Source: CAZOWL01 sp964583605
Lineage (GTDB): Bacteria; Pseudomonadota; Gammaproteobacteria; Chromatiales; Chromatiaceae
Assembly (NCBI GenBank): GCA_964583605.1
Contig: CAZOWL010000034.1
Span: forward strand, 1-40,130
DNA length: 40,130 nt
Reading direction: 5' to 3'
This document shows positions 8,338 through 16,232 of this stretch, piece after piece (position 1 is the first letter of the stretch; every line of letters begins with the position of its first letter). Under the pieces are notes generated by a model. The model did no database searches, had not been told where the DNA came from, and worked only from the letters and a program-made list of their open reading frames with translations. The translations under genes were made by a program, and so were the position numbers.

Positions 8338-8562
8338 GATCGTGAGCTTGTAGGCCAATCGCAGCTCGCTCATCTCAGCTCATCCTTCGCGGACCGGGTG
8401 TGCAGAAAGCCTAGAAGAGGAATCTAGACTAAGCAAGCAACGAGCCGGGAAGCCGTGGCGAAAAAATCGCCGAACTTGTGCTAGCCTCCCGGGGTAGATT
8501 CCGAATCGACGGCAACAGGAATGCGCCAAGCCGCCCCAAGAAAGACGTCGACCGAAGACAAC

Positions 8563-9363
8563 ATGAGCGACCTGCCAGCGGCCGAGATCTGCATTGAGCC
8601 CATCCCGGCTCTGGACGACAACTATATCTGGCTCATCCGGGCCCCGAGCCACCGTGCCGCCGCGGTTGTTGACCCTGGCGACGCCGAGCCTGTCCAGGCC
8701 GCGCTGCATGCAAAGGGGTTGGAGCTCAGCGCGATCCTGATCACGCACCACCATGCAGACCACACAGGCGGCGTGCGCGAGCTCGTCGCGGCCTTCCCTG
8801 GCGTCTCGGTGAGCGGGCCCAATGATCCACGCGTGCGCGACCTGGACCGGGTCGTCGGTGAGGGCGATCGCGTCACGATTCCGGGTGTGCCGCTCGCATT
8901 CGACGTGCTCGGGGTGCCGGGGCACACCGCCACGCATATCGCCTATCTTGGCCATGGCGCGCTGTTCTGCGGGGACACCCTGTTCACGGCCGGCTGCGGC
9001 CGCGTCTTCGATGGCACCTTCGACCAGCTCGCCCATTCGCTGGCGCGCATCGCGGATCTGCCGCCCCAAACGCGGTGCTACTGCGCCCACGAGTACACGC
9101 TGGCGAATTTGGGCTTCGCGGCTTGGGTCGAGCCCGACAACGAGGCCCGCCGAGCCCGACAAGCGGCTGCTGAGCGCGAACGGGCCGCCGGCCGGCCGAC
9201 GGTGCCGTCCACATTGGAGCTGGAGCTGGCAACGAATCCCTTCCTGCGGACCCGTGAGCCGACAGTCGTCGCGGCCGCCGAGCGTTTTGCCGGTCAGCCG
9301 CTCAGGAGCGATGCCGAGGTGTTCGCGGCGCTGCGGCGCTGGAAGGACTCGCAGTACGATTAG
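8563..9363 (+). CDS. gloB: Hydroxyacylglutathione hydrolase (glyoxalase II)
   Basis: This cytoplasmic metallo-beta-lactamase-fold thioesterase hydrolyses S-lactoylglutathione to lactate and glutathione, the second step of methylglyoxal detoxification. The N-terminal IEPIPALDDNYIWLI is the family opening. The di-metal motif THHHADH is at residues 61-67, followed by GHTATH, then LFCGDTLFTAGCGRVFDG and the glutathione-site segment YCAHEYTLANLGFA. The C-terminus EVFAALRRWKDSQYD is also standard. I chose the ATG at 8563 because it lines up with the family start; an in-frame ATG at 8521 would add 14 unrelated residues. Its stop overlaps the convergent moaE stop in the tetranucleotide TTAG. Confidence 0.93.
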   Translation: MSDLPAAEICIEPIPALDDNYIWLIRAPSHRAAAVVDPGDAEPVQAALHAKGLELSAILITHHHADHTGGVRELVAAFPGVSVSGPNDPRVRDLDRVVGEGDRVTIPGVPLAFDVLGVPGHTATHIAYLGHGALFCGDTLFTAGCGRVFDGTFDQLAHSLARIADLPPQTRCYCAHEYTLANLGFAAWVEPDNEARRARQAAAERERAAGRPTVPSTLELELATNPFLRTREPTVVAAAERFAGQPLRSDAEVFAALRRWKDSQYD

Positions 9364-9824
9364 CCGGCGTTTTCCCCCCAGCGCTCGGCAGCGGCCCCAT
9401 CCGTCGCGCGCGCGTCGACCCAGTGCTCGCCATCCGTGCGCCGCTCCTTCTTCCAAAACGGGGCCCGCGTCTTCAGGTAGTCGATGAGGAATTCGCAGGC
9501 GCGGAAGGCTTCCCCACGGTGCGGGCTGGTGACACCCACGAAGACAATGGGGTCTTGAGGGAGCAGGGTCCCGATGCGGTGGACGATGCTCAGCCCATCG
9601 AGTGTCCAGCGCCTTGCCGCCTCGTCGGCGATGGCGGTCAGCGCCTTCTCGGTCATGCCCGGGTAGTGCTCGAGCGTCAGGCGCTCGATCTGCTGGCCCT
9701 CGTTGACATCGCGGGTGAGCCCGACGAAGGTGACCAGGGCGCCGACCCGTGGCTGCCCCCGCCAGAGCGCCTCCTGCTCGGCCGCGATGTCGAATGGCTC
9801 AGTCTGCACGCGAATACGATGCAT
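9360..9824 (-). CDS. moaE: Molybdopterin synthase catalytic subunit
   Basis: MoaE is the large subunit of molybdopterin synthase. With thiocarboxylated MoaD it inserts sulfur into precursor Z to form molybdopterin in the cytoplasm. The 154-residue length is normal. Family features are GALVTFVGLTRD, LEHYPGMTEKAL, the HRIGTLLPQDPIVFVGV strand and the active-site Lys region LKTRAPFWKKE near the C-terminus. No moaD or moaC is adjacent; gloB converges from the left and an unrelated protease gene follows, so moaE appears as a single-gene unit. The stop codon shares bases with the gloB stop. Confidence 0.93.
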   Translation of the reverse strand: MHRIRVQTEPFDIAAEQEALWRGQPRVGALVTFVGLTRDVNEGQQIERLTLEHYPGMTEKALTAIADEAARRWTLDGLSIVHRIGTLLPQDPIVFVGVTSPHRGEAFRACEFLIDYLKTRAPFWKKERRTDGEHWVDARATDGAAAERWGENAG

Positions 9825-10002
9825 GTCGGTGCTCCGATGTTTGCAAGGTCAAGCGCGTACCCATATAGGAAGGCGACCACAAGGCGAGGCGGGAAATGGC
9901 GCAGCCGATTCGTGATCCCATGCCAACGAGATCGCGGCCCGCGCGAAATGCTGGCTCTTCACGCGCTGCGGTGATTTTTGCGCCGAGTTGTGTCGAATCA
10001 AT

Positions 10003-10113
10003 CATGGGGCGAGCCACCCCAGACCATGAAATGTCGCCTCGCCCCTGATCGTTCCCTCACCCCAACCCTCTCCCAGAGGGCGAGGGAGCGAACGCGCTAC
10101 GCGGATTTCATTG
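10003..10113. repeat. MITE/REP-like repeat, copy 2 (inverted)
   Basis: This is the inverted copy of the element at 8222-8337. Its core at 10026-10110 is bounded by ATGAAAT and ATTTCAT. The internal CCTCGCCCCTGATCGTTCCC and the GAGGG-rich arm match copy 1. It ends about 17 bp before the NfeD-type gene start and so occupies that gene's upstream region. The 178 bp between the moaE start and this repeat hold nothing I recognise. Confidence 0.75.
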
Positions 10114-10129
10114 TAAGCTTTCGTGCAAT

Positions 10130-11530
10130 ATGAGGCTCGCACCGATGAGGTACCACCCGATCGCCGGGCTGCTGCTCGCCATCCTGCTGGCGGCGGGCCT
10201 TGACTCGCTGAGCGCCGCGCCATCAGGAGTTGGCGTCGTCGCCAAGATCGATGGTCCGATCGGACCGGCTACGGCGGCCTTCGTTGACGAGGCCTTGGCC
10301 GAGGCCCAAGCGCGCAACGCCGGAATCCTGATACTGCAGATGGATACACCCGGCGGCCTGGACGCCGCGATGCGCTCGATCATCAAGGCCATCCAGGCCT
10401 CACCGATCCCGGTCGTGAGCTACGTCGCCCCGACCGGCGCGCGTGCCGCCAGCGCCGGCACCTATATCCTCTACGCGAGCCACGTCGCCGCGATGGCGCC
10501 GGGCACCAACCTGGGCGCAGCCACGCCGGTGCAGATCGGTGGCCTGGGCGGCGGCGAGGCGCCGGAGTCGCCCGATTCGGATGACGATGCGGAGGACGGC
10601 GAGGAGTCGACGAGCGGCAGCGCGATGAGCAAGAAGCTCGTCAACGACGCCGCGGCCTACATCCGCAGCCTCGCCAATCTGCGCGGTCGCAACGCTGACT
10701 GGGGCGAGCAGGCCGTCCGGGAGGGCGCAAGCCTCCCGGCCGAGGAGGCCGTCGAGAAGAACGTCGTCGATCTGTTGGCGCGCGATCTCGACGCCCTGCT
10801 CGCCGGACTCGACGGTCGAACCGTCCAGGTCGGGGACGCTGAGGTCACACTCGAGACCATTGGCCTGACGCTTACTGAGATCGAGCCGAATTGGAAGCTC
10901 GAGCTATTGGCCATTCTGAGCAACCCGAACGTGGCCTATGTGTTGCTGCTGATCGGAATCTACGGTCTGATCTACGAGTTCTCGAACCCAGGTGCGGTCT
11001 TCCCTGGCACGGTGGGTGCCGTCAGCCTGCTGCTCGCCCTCTACGCGCTGCAGCTCCTACCGGTCAACTACGCCGGGATCGCGCTGATCCTGCTGGGGCT
11101 CGGGCTGATGATGGCCGAGGCCTTCGTGCCGAGCTTCGGCGCGTTCGGCGTGGGCGGCATCGCGGCCTTCGTCATCGGTTCACTGATCTTGATCGATACC
11201 GATGTGCCGGGTTTTGGCCTGTCCGTTCCGCTGGTGCTGGCCCTGACGATGACGTCGGCCCTGCTCGTGCTCGTCGTCGTCACGATGGCCATCCGGTCCT
11301 TCCGCCATCCAATCGTCAGCGGGTCCGAGGAGCTGATCGGTGCTTGCGGCCACGCCGGTCCCGCGTTTTCAGGTGAGGGTCGAGTGCACGTCCGCGGCGA
11401 AGACTGGACCGCCCGAAGCGCTCGGCCCATCGAGGCCAATCAAGCCGTCAGGGTCGTCGGCCGCGACGGGCTGACCTTGATCGTCGAGCCCCAGGATTCG
11501 TCGTCCGGGAACCTCTCCAAGGAGTCATAG
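10130..11530 (+). CDS. NfeD-family membrane serine protease (ClpP class, stomatin operon partner)
   Basis: This 466-residue membrane protease has a periplasmic ClpP-like domain. A signal peptide covers about residues 10-30. The protease core follows with ILQMDTPGG, the nucleophile Ser108 in GARAASAGTYI, and a general-base Lys at about 169 in KKLVNDAAAYIRSLA, aligning with the archaeal PH1510 Ser-Lys dyad. An acidic linker (about 143-163) interrupts the domain. Four to five membrane helices follow (about 262-390), then a C-terminal OB-fold NfeD domain (GRVHVRGEDWTARS). The family cleaves stomatin-like proteins, and the slipin gene follows after 2 bp, so this is the standard two-gene operon acting in membrane quality control. 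Confidence 0.92.
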   Translation: MRLAPMRYHPIAGLLLAILLAAGLDSLSAAPSGVGVVAKIDGPIGPATAAFVDEALAEAQARNAGILILQMDTPGGLDAAMRSIIKAIQASPIPVVSYVAPTGARAASAGTYILYASHVAAMAPGTNLGAATPVQIGGLGGGEAPESPDSDDDAEDGEESTSGSAMSKKLVNDAAAYIRSLANLRGRNADWGEQAVREGASLPAEEAVEKNVVDLLARDLDALLAGLDGRTVQVGDAEVTLETIGLTLTEIEPNWKLELLAILSNPNVAYVLLLIGIYGLIYEFSNPGAVFPGTVGAVSLLLALYALQLLPVNYAGIALILLGLGLMMAEAFVPSFGAFGVGGIAAFVIGSLILIDTDVPGFGLSVPLVLALTMTSALLVLVVVTMAIRSFRHPIVSGSEELIGACGHAGPAFSGEGRVHVRGEDWTARSARPIEANQAVRVVGRDGLTLIVEPQDSSSGNLSKES

Positions 11531-11532
11531 CC

Positions 11533-12309
11533 ATGCCGTTCGAAGTCCTTGCGTTCATCGTCACGCTTGCCATCGTCATCCTCGTCTCGACGATCAAGAT
11601 TCTGCGCGAATACGATCGCGGGGTCATCTTCACGCTCGGGCGATTCACGAGTGTGAAAGGGCCCGGTCTGATCATCGTCATCCCGGGCATACAGCAGATG
11701 GTCAAGGTCGATCTGCGGGTGATCGTCATGGACGTGCCGAGCCAGGATGTGATCTCGCGCGACAACGTCTCGGTCAAGGTCAACGCGGTGGTCTATTTCC
11801 GCGTCATCGACCCGGAACGGGCCATCATCCAGGTCGAGGACTTCCTCAACGCGACGAGCCAGCTGGCCCAGACGACGCTGCGTTCCGTCCTCGGCCAGCA
11901 TGAGCTCGACGAGATGCTCGCCGAGCGCGATAAGCTCAATGACGACGTGCGTAAGATCCTCGACAGCCAGACGGATGCGTGGGGCATCAAGGTCGCTAAT
12001 GTCGAGATCAAGCATGTCGATCTCGACGAGAGCATGATCCGGGCGATCGCCCGGCAGGCGGAGGCGGAGCGCTCGCGGCGCGCCAAGGTCATCCATGCCG
12101 AAGGCGAGCAGCAAGCGGCGGAGAAGCTGATGCAGGCGGCCCGTATCCTGGCGCAGCAGCCCCAGGCGATGCAGCTGCGCTTCCTCGAGACGCTGACCGC
12201 GATTGCCGCCGATAAGACGCAAACGATTGTGTTTCCGTTGCCGCTGGATCTCATCGAGCCGCTGCTCGGGCGCTCCCATCGCGAGCCGCCGCGCGAGGAT
12301 TCCGCGTAG
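11533..12309 (+). CDS. Slipin / stomatin-like SPFH-domain membrane protein
   Basis: This 258-residue SPFH (prohibitin/stomatin) protein has an N-terminal membrane helix (residues 4-22) and then the SPFH domain: REYDRGVIFTLGRF, GPGLIIVIPGIQ and DVISRDNVSVKVNAVVYFRV. A long C-terminal coiled-coil region includes the stomatin signature AIARQAEAERSRRAKVIHAE and the QQPQAMQLRFLETL tail. Such proteins form membrane-bound oligomeric cages and scaffold quality-control proteases. It is translationally adjacent to its protease partner upstream (2-bp gap). Product assignment is firm; its physiological client is unknown. Confidence 0.94.
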   Translation: MPFEVLAFIVTLAIVILVSTIKILREYDRGVIFTLGRFTSVKGPGLIIVIPGIQQMVKVDLRVIVMDVPSQDVISRDNVSVKVNAVVYFRVIDPERAIIQVEDFLNATSQLAQTTLRSVLGQHELDEMLAERDKLNDDVRKILDSQTDAWGIKVANVEIKHVDLDESMIRAIARQAEAERSRRAKVIHAEGEQQAAEKLMQAARILAQQPQAMQLRFLETLTAIAADKTQTIVFPLPLDLIEPLLGRSHREPPREDSA

Positions 12310-12875
12310 CGCCCGTTTCCGGCATCCTCGGGCGGTTGCTTCGTAGGAGCCTCGGGCGCCGCGGCCAGGCGCGCCGACGAGACTCAGCCGGCCCTACGAC
12401 CAGGAGGCGCAACGCAGCGATCGCGCGGGAAGGGGATCTATCGTGGCGGAAAATCCATGGGTGACGGCTAGATGCAGCATCGGGACCGAGCCGGCGAGGC
12501 CTACCACGTGAGGGGTATTCAGACTGCCGCCGGACGTTGGCGGGTCGTGTGACGGCTCTTGCCCTGATCCAGGCGTCGACGATCCTTTGCATCGGCGCGC
12601 CACTCGTGCGAAGATCGCGGCCCAGCTAGCCTGTCCTCGCTTAGAAGCGTCTAAAGTACCGCACCGCCCGACCCCTTCCCCTTCCTCTGCACGACCAGGT
12701 TCTGTCGATCATGGCCAGTTGGCCTCGCCTTGCCGGGAGTGTATCTGGGATTCGGCGGGGTACGGTCATGCTTGACTGAGGCGATTTCTGAAGAGTCTGG
12801 TCATCAGGCTGGTCAGTGTGTGGGTAGATATGTGTCTCGCCAATCCAAATTGGCTTGTCTAGGCTAGAGGTCGAT
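12310..12875. other. Gene-free interval with a REP-like imperfect inverted repeat
   Basis: No credible gene lies in these 566 bp. At 12334-12413 an imperfect inverted repeat pairs GTTGC (12335-12339) with GCAAC (12409-12413) and TCGTAGG (12341-12347) with CCTACGA (12393-12399), as in a REP/BIME-type extragenic element. A second dyad GCCAAT-CCAA-ATTGGC at 12839-12854 lies just before the cold-shock gene and would form a hairpin in its leader. A TTGACT at about 12771 could be a -35, but no matching -10 is convincing. Confidence 0.4.
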
Positions 12876-13088
12876 ATGTCTGAGCAGTTGGTTACCGGCA
12901 CCGTCAAATGGTTCAATGACGAAAAGGGCTATGGGTTCATCGAGCGGGAAGGCGGAAAGGACGTCTTCGTGCACCACAGTGCCATCATTGGCAAGGGGCG
13001 CAAGACCTTGCTCGAAGGCCAGAAGGTCACCATGATCGTGACGCAGGGGCCGAAAGGTCCGCAGGCCGAGAACGTCACGCCGGAGTAA
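12876..13088 (+). CDS. Cold-shock-domain protein (CspA family)
   Basis: This 70-residue single-domain cold-shock protein is an OB fold that binds single-stranded RNA/DNA and acts as an RNA chaperone. Both RNA-binding motifs are intact: KGYGFI (RNP1, residues 17-22) and DVFVHH (RNP2, 29-34), preceded by GTVKWFND. The ATG at 12876 has AGAGG 5 nt upstream; an upstream in-frame ATG at 12855 would add 7 residues unlike the family. The gene stands alone, with a hairpin in the leader and an intrinsic terminator right behind it. Cold induction is not shown by sequence. Confidence 0.95.
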   Translation: MSEQLVTGTVKWFNDEKGYGFIEREGGKDVFVHHSAIIGKGRKTLLEGQKVTMIVTQGPKGPQAENVTPE

Positions 13089-13094
13089 GGGGCG

Positions 13095-13117
13095 ACGCAC
13101 GGTTTCTCGTGCGTTTT
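13095..13117 (+). terminator. Intrinsic terminator after the cold-shock gene
   Basis: A perfect 7-bp stem ACGCACG (13095-13101) and CGTGCGT (13108-13114) with a 6-nt loop is followed by a short T run. It lies 7 bp past the cold-shock stop codon, the usual place for a rho-independent terminator, although the U tract is short. Confidence 0.7.
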
Positions 13118-13343
13118 GCGCGTCTGTATCGGCCTTTCTGTTGAGGGCGACGAGCCGATCCGGAAGCGACCCGCTGTTTGCATGCCGCGCTTGATGCGCT
13201 GCCATTCGAGGGTCCGAGCGCACTCTGGCGGGGATCGAGAATGCCCATCCGCAATGCGCACGGCGCGTACGATGATTGTGTGGCCTTCGACCTCGGCCGT
13301 GTCGGTCGGGCGCCAGTATCGGCCCGAATCCCCGGGCCCCTGA

Positions 13344-13382
13344 GCTTATGCGGGTCGCTTATGCGGGTCGCTTATGCGGGCG
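13344..13382. repeat. Tandem repeat, 13-bp unit x3
   Basis: Three head-to-tail copies of GCTTATGCGGGTC occupy 13344-13382; the first two are identical and the third ends in GCG. They lie in the non-coding gap between the cold-shock terminator and ubiG. Copy number may vary by strand slippage. Confidence 0.85.
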
Positions 13383-13413
13383 GCGATATGTCACTGCGTC
13401 GAGCCGAGTTCGT

Positions 13414-13451
13414 TAGGCGCAAGGCGGTAGAGTAGGCGCAAGGCGGTAGAG
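13414..13451. repeat. Tandem duplication, 19-bp unit x2, at the ubiG ribosome binding site
   Basis: Two exact copies of TAGGCGCAAGGCGGTAGAG lie at 13414-13432 and 13433-13451 and end one base before the ubiG ATG. Each copy carries AAGGCGG, the only Shine-Dalgarno-like word before ubiG, so the translation-initiation region itself is duplicated. Confidence 0.85.
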
Positions 13452-13452
13452 T

Positions 13453-14169
13453 ATGAGTGCAGCGCGGCATAACGTCGATCAGGGCGAGATACGCAAATTT
13501 GAGCACCTGGCATCACGCTGGTGGGACCCGCAGGGCGAGCTCAAGACTCTGCACGATATCAATCCGCTGCGATTGAGCTACATCGAGCGGGCGGTCAGGC
13601 TCGAAGGCAAGGAGGTGCTCGATGTCGGGTGTGGCGGCGGCATCTTGGCCGAGGGCATGGCGGCGCGGGGCGCCAAGGTGACCGGGATCGACATGGGTGA
13701 GAAGCCCCTGCGGGTCGCCGAGCTGCACACGCTCGAGTCTGGGATTGCCGTCGACTATCGCCAAGTGCCGGTCGAGGTCCTGGCCGACGAGCGCCCAGCA
13801 AGCTTCGATGTCATCACCTGCATGGAGATGCTCGAGCATGTGCCGAGCCCCCCGGGAGTTGTGGCGGCCTGTGCGCGGCTCGTGCGGCCGGGCGGCCATG
13901 TACTCTTCTCGACATTGAACCGCAATCCCAAGGCCTACGTGATGGCGATCGTCGGAGCAGAATACGTCTTGGGCATGCTGCCCAAGGGCACGCATGACTA
14001 TGCCCGCTTTATCCGCCCTTCCGAGCTGGCTGCCTGGATCCGGGCGGCTGGCATGCATCTCTGCGATCTGACCGGCTTGACCTATAACCCGTTCACAAGT
14101 GAATACAGGCTCGTTCAGCAAGATCTGGATGTGAACTACCTCGCAACCTGCAGGCTGGATCAGGGTTAG
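13453..14169 (+). CDS. ubiG: Ubiquinone biosynthesis O-methyltransferase
   Basis: UbiG is the SAM-dependent methyltransferase that carries out both O-methylation steps of ubiquinone biosynthesis. The 238-residue length is normal. The start VDQGEIRKFEHLASRWWDP is diagnostic, followed by NPLRLSYIE, SAM motif I VLDVGCGGGILAEGMA (about 55-70), the acidic loop GIDMGEKPL, MEMLEHV (motif II region) and the FSTLNRNPKAY signature. It is first in a same-strand group with a squalene-synthase homologue and a YciK-like reductase; the phosphatase gene gph often found between ubiG and yciK is missing. A duplicated 19-bp sequence forms its upstream region. Confidence 0.95.
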   Translation: MSAARHNVDQGEIRKFEHLASRWWDPQGELKTLHDINPLRLSYIERAVRLEGKEVLDVGCGGGILAEGMAARGAKVTGIDMGEKPLRVAELHTLESGIAVDYRQVPVEVLADERPASFDVITCMEMLEHVPSPPGVVAACARLVRPGGHVLFSTLNRNPKAYVMAIVGAEYVLGMLPKGTHDYARFIRPSELAAWIRAAGMHLCDLTGLTYNPFTSEYRLVQQDLDVNYLATCRLDQG

Positions 14170-14244
14170 CTAGGCCCCGCCTCAAACGTGCGCGGCGGGA
14201 CGCGGCCCTGAGCCCACAGCCGAGGTTGGGCAGGCAGGATACGC

Positions 14245-15081
14245 ATGGCCGGCGAATGGCGCTTTCCGAACCGGGCGACGGCGCCCGGATCGACGCATTA
14301 TTACAGCATTCGCTTCGCCCCTCGGCCGCTGCGCGATGGACTCGCGATCGTGACGGCCTGGCGTCACGAGGTACGGGACATCTTGCGGACCGTTTCGGAC
14401 CCAGGGGTGGCGCGGCTCAAGCTCGATTGGTGGCGCGAGGAGTTCGCCCGTATCGTCGCGGGTGCTCCTAGGCATCCTCTCAGCCGGGCACTGCAACCGG
14501 TGCTTGTGCGTCATTCGCTGCCGCCGGAGCCGTTCCTGGCCATCGCCAACGGCGTCGAGGCTGAGCTGCGGCGACAGGTCCCCGCCGATCGGCATGCGTG
14601 GCAGGAGGCCGAGGAGCAAGATCGTGGGGCGCTTTTTGAGCTGCTGGCTCGGTGTCACGGCTTGACGGATGCGAGTTCGCTCCACCGAGCGAGGCGCACC
14701 GGGAGCTTTTGCGGCCAGGTCTATCGCATCCGCGACGCCGGGCCGTTGCTCCGCGCCGGTCGGGCCGTCATACCGACCTCGGATCTGACGGCTGCCGGCC
14801 TCGGTCCGGGACCGCTTGGCTCATCGGGCCGCGTACAGGAGCTACGCGTGCTGCTCGCCGACATTGGCGCGGCGGTGCGTGAGTACCGCGCTGCGACGGA
14901 CGAGGCGCACCTCCCGCTGTGTCTGCGCATTCAGGTCCGGATCCTCGAGGCGCTTCATGCGGAGTTGAGCGCGGCTGGCTATGCGGTGGTGGAACAACGG
15001 ATAGGCCTGACGCCACTGCGCAAGCTGTGGCTCGCGTGGCGCGAGAGTCGACGGGCACAGGCGACCACGCATCCGCTATGA
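14245..15081 (+). CDS. Squalene/phytoene synthase family protein, active-site motifs degenerate
   Basis: This 278-residue protein has the all-alpha prenyl-condensing fold of the squalene/phytoene synthase family. The opening STHYYSIRFAPRPLRDGLAIVTAWRHEVRDI and VARLKLDWWREEF are typical, as is the C-terminal TPLRKLWLAWRESRR. The two Asp-rich motifs (DxxxD) that bind diphosphate through magnesium are not recognisable: where the second should lie the protein reads CGQVYRIRDAGPLLRAGRAV. It therefore looks more like the non-catalytic NDUFAF6-type members than a working squalene synthase. The start is supported by AGGA 6 nt upstream of the ATG. It sits between ubiG and a YciK-like gene. Family is solid; function is open. 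Confidence 0.75.
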   Translation: MAGEWRFPNRATAPGSTHYYSIRFAPRPLRDGLAIVTAWRHEVRDILRTVSDPGVARLKLDWWREEFARIVAGAPRHPLSRALQPVLVRHSLPPEPFLAIANGVEAELRRQVPADRHAWQEAEEQDRGALFELLARCHGLTDASSLHRARRTGSFCGQVYRIRDAGPLLRAGRAVIPTSDLTAAGLGPGPLGSSGRVQELRVLLADIGAAVREYRAATDEAHLPLCLRIQVRILEALHAELSAAGYAVVEQRIGLTPLRKLWLAWRESRRAQATTHPL

Positions 15082-15230
15082 TTCTGACCCGCCCGTCGTG
15101 CCAGGAGGCATGCCCGGATCGAGGGCAGGATCGCTGAGGACCCTGTTGGCGCCACAGCGGGCGGGGTCGTGGCGCCGCGCAGCCTGTTTCACCCTTTCGT
15201 TACATCGCCGTTGCGAGCGTTACTTCCCTG

Positions 15231-15971
15231 ATGGACTCGATCGCGAAATATCGTCCAGCACCGGAGCTGCTCAAAGAACGCACGATCCTCGTCACCGGGG
15301 TGGGCGATACCCTTGGGCGGGCTGTTGCCTTGGCCAGCGCGGCTCACGGAGCGACCGTTGTGCTGTCCGACCGGGACCAGCCGGTGCTCGATCCTCTCTA
15401 CGACCAGATTGAGACCGAAGGCTATCCGCAGCCCGTCATCCTGCCGCTCGACCTGGAAAAGGCGACCGCCGCGGATCTACGCGGAGTGGCCGGTACGCTG
15501 GGCCAAGAATTTGGCCGGCTCGATGGCCTCGCCCATTGTGCGGCCTTCGCCCCGTACTTGAGCCGCATCGATGACTATGGCGCAGAAGATTGGGAGCTCG
15601 TCCTGCGTGTCAACCTGACCGCTCCTTTCTTGCTGACGCAGGCCTGTCTGCCGCTGTTGCGCGCGGCTGAGGACGCCTCCGTGGTCTTCACCTCTGACCG
15701 CGTGGGACGGCGCGGGAGGGCCTATTGGGGGGCCTATTGTGCTGCCAAGTTCGGCCTTGAGGGGCTGGCACAGGTCCTGGCCGACGAGACGCAGGGCTCT
15801 GGTCGCCTTCGCGCCAACAGCCTCGACCCAGGGATCGTGCTCACCGGGCTGCGCGTGCGGCTTTATCCGGGTGAGAACCCTCACGAGCTGCCGGCGGCCG
15901 AGACTGTTGCCAATCGCTTCCTCTATCTGCTCGGTCCAGATAGTCGCGGCATCACGGGCCAGGCGTTCTAG
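15231..15971 (+). CDS. yciK: YciK-family short-chain dehydrogenase, catalytic motifs altered
   Basis: This 246-residue Rossmann-fold SDR aligns along its length with E. coli YciK (YRPAPELLKERTILVTG, LDGLAHCAA, LTQACLPLL, WGAYCAAKFGLEGLAQVLADE). Three canonical SDR elements are changed. The cofactor loop reads TGVGDTLGR instead of TGxxxGIG (residues 22-30); the NAG motif reads CAA (about 103-105); and the catalytic Ser position, 13 residues before Tyr169, is Asp156. Tyr169 and Lys173 remain. It may have lost or altered dehydrogenase activity. No Shine-Dalgarno is visible before the ATG, and the substrate of the family is unknown. The C-terminus ITGQAF resembles the family end. Confidence 0.8.
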   Translation: MDSIAKYRPAPELLKERTILVTGVGDTLGRAVALASAAHGATVVLSDRDQPVLDPLYDQIETEGYPQPVILPLDLEKATAADLRGVAGTLGQEFGRLDGLAHCAAFAPYLSRIDDYGAEDWELVLRVNLTAPFLLTQACLPLLRAAEDASVVFTSDRVGRRGRAYWGAYCAAKFGLEGLAQVLADETQGSGRLRANSLDPGIVLTGLRVRLYPGENPHELPAAETVANRFLYLLGPDSRGITGQAF

Positions 15972-16232
15972 TGTCCTACGCCTCGTGGAGAAGAGTCACT
16001 ATGGGATCAAGTGTGCGCGTCAGACGGGGCTGCGGACCTGCCGGCTCAAAGGCGGCGACTTCTCGGTCAAGGACCTGGTCGACCCGTCGCGCCTCAATCT
16101 CTACGTGGCGACCGTGTCTGGCGACAACCTGTAACTTGCCCGCGGATTGACTAATCCGGTCGCCTATCCAACGCACTCCTTGCAGCGGGGGGCTGAGGAT
16201 CCGCTTCCGCTCGCAAACCCCGAGGCAACCCG

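Noticed and set aside
15976..16134. Open frame after the SDR gene reading IKCARQTGLRTCRLKGGDFSV
   Set aside because: The protein looks somewhat natural, but no start, ribosome binding site or family could be recognised; at most a fragment of a lost gene.
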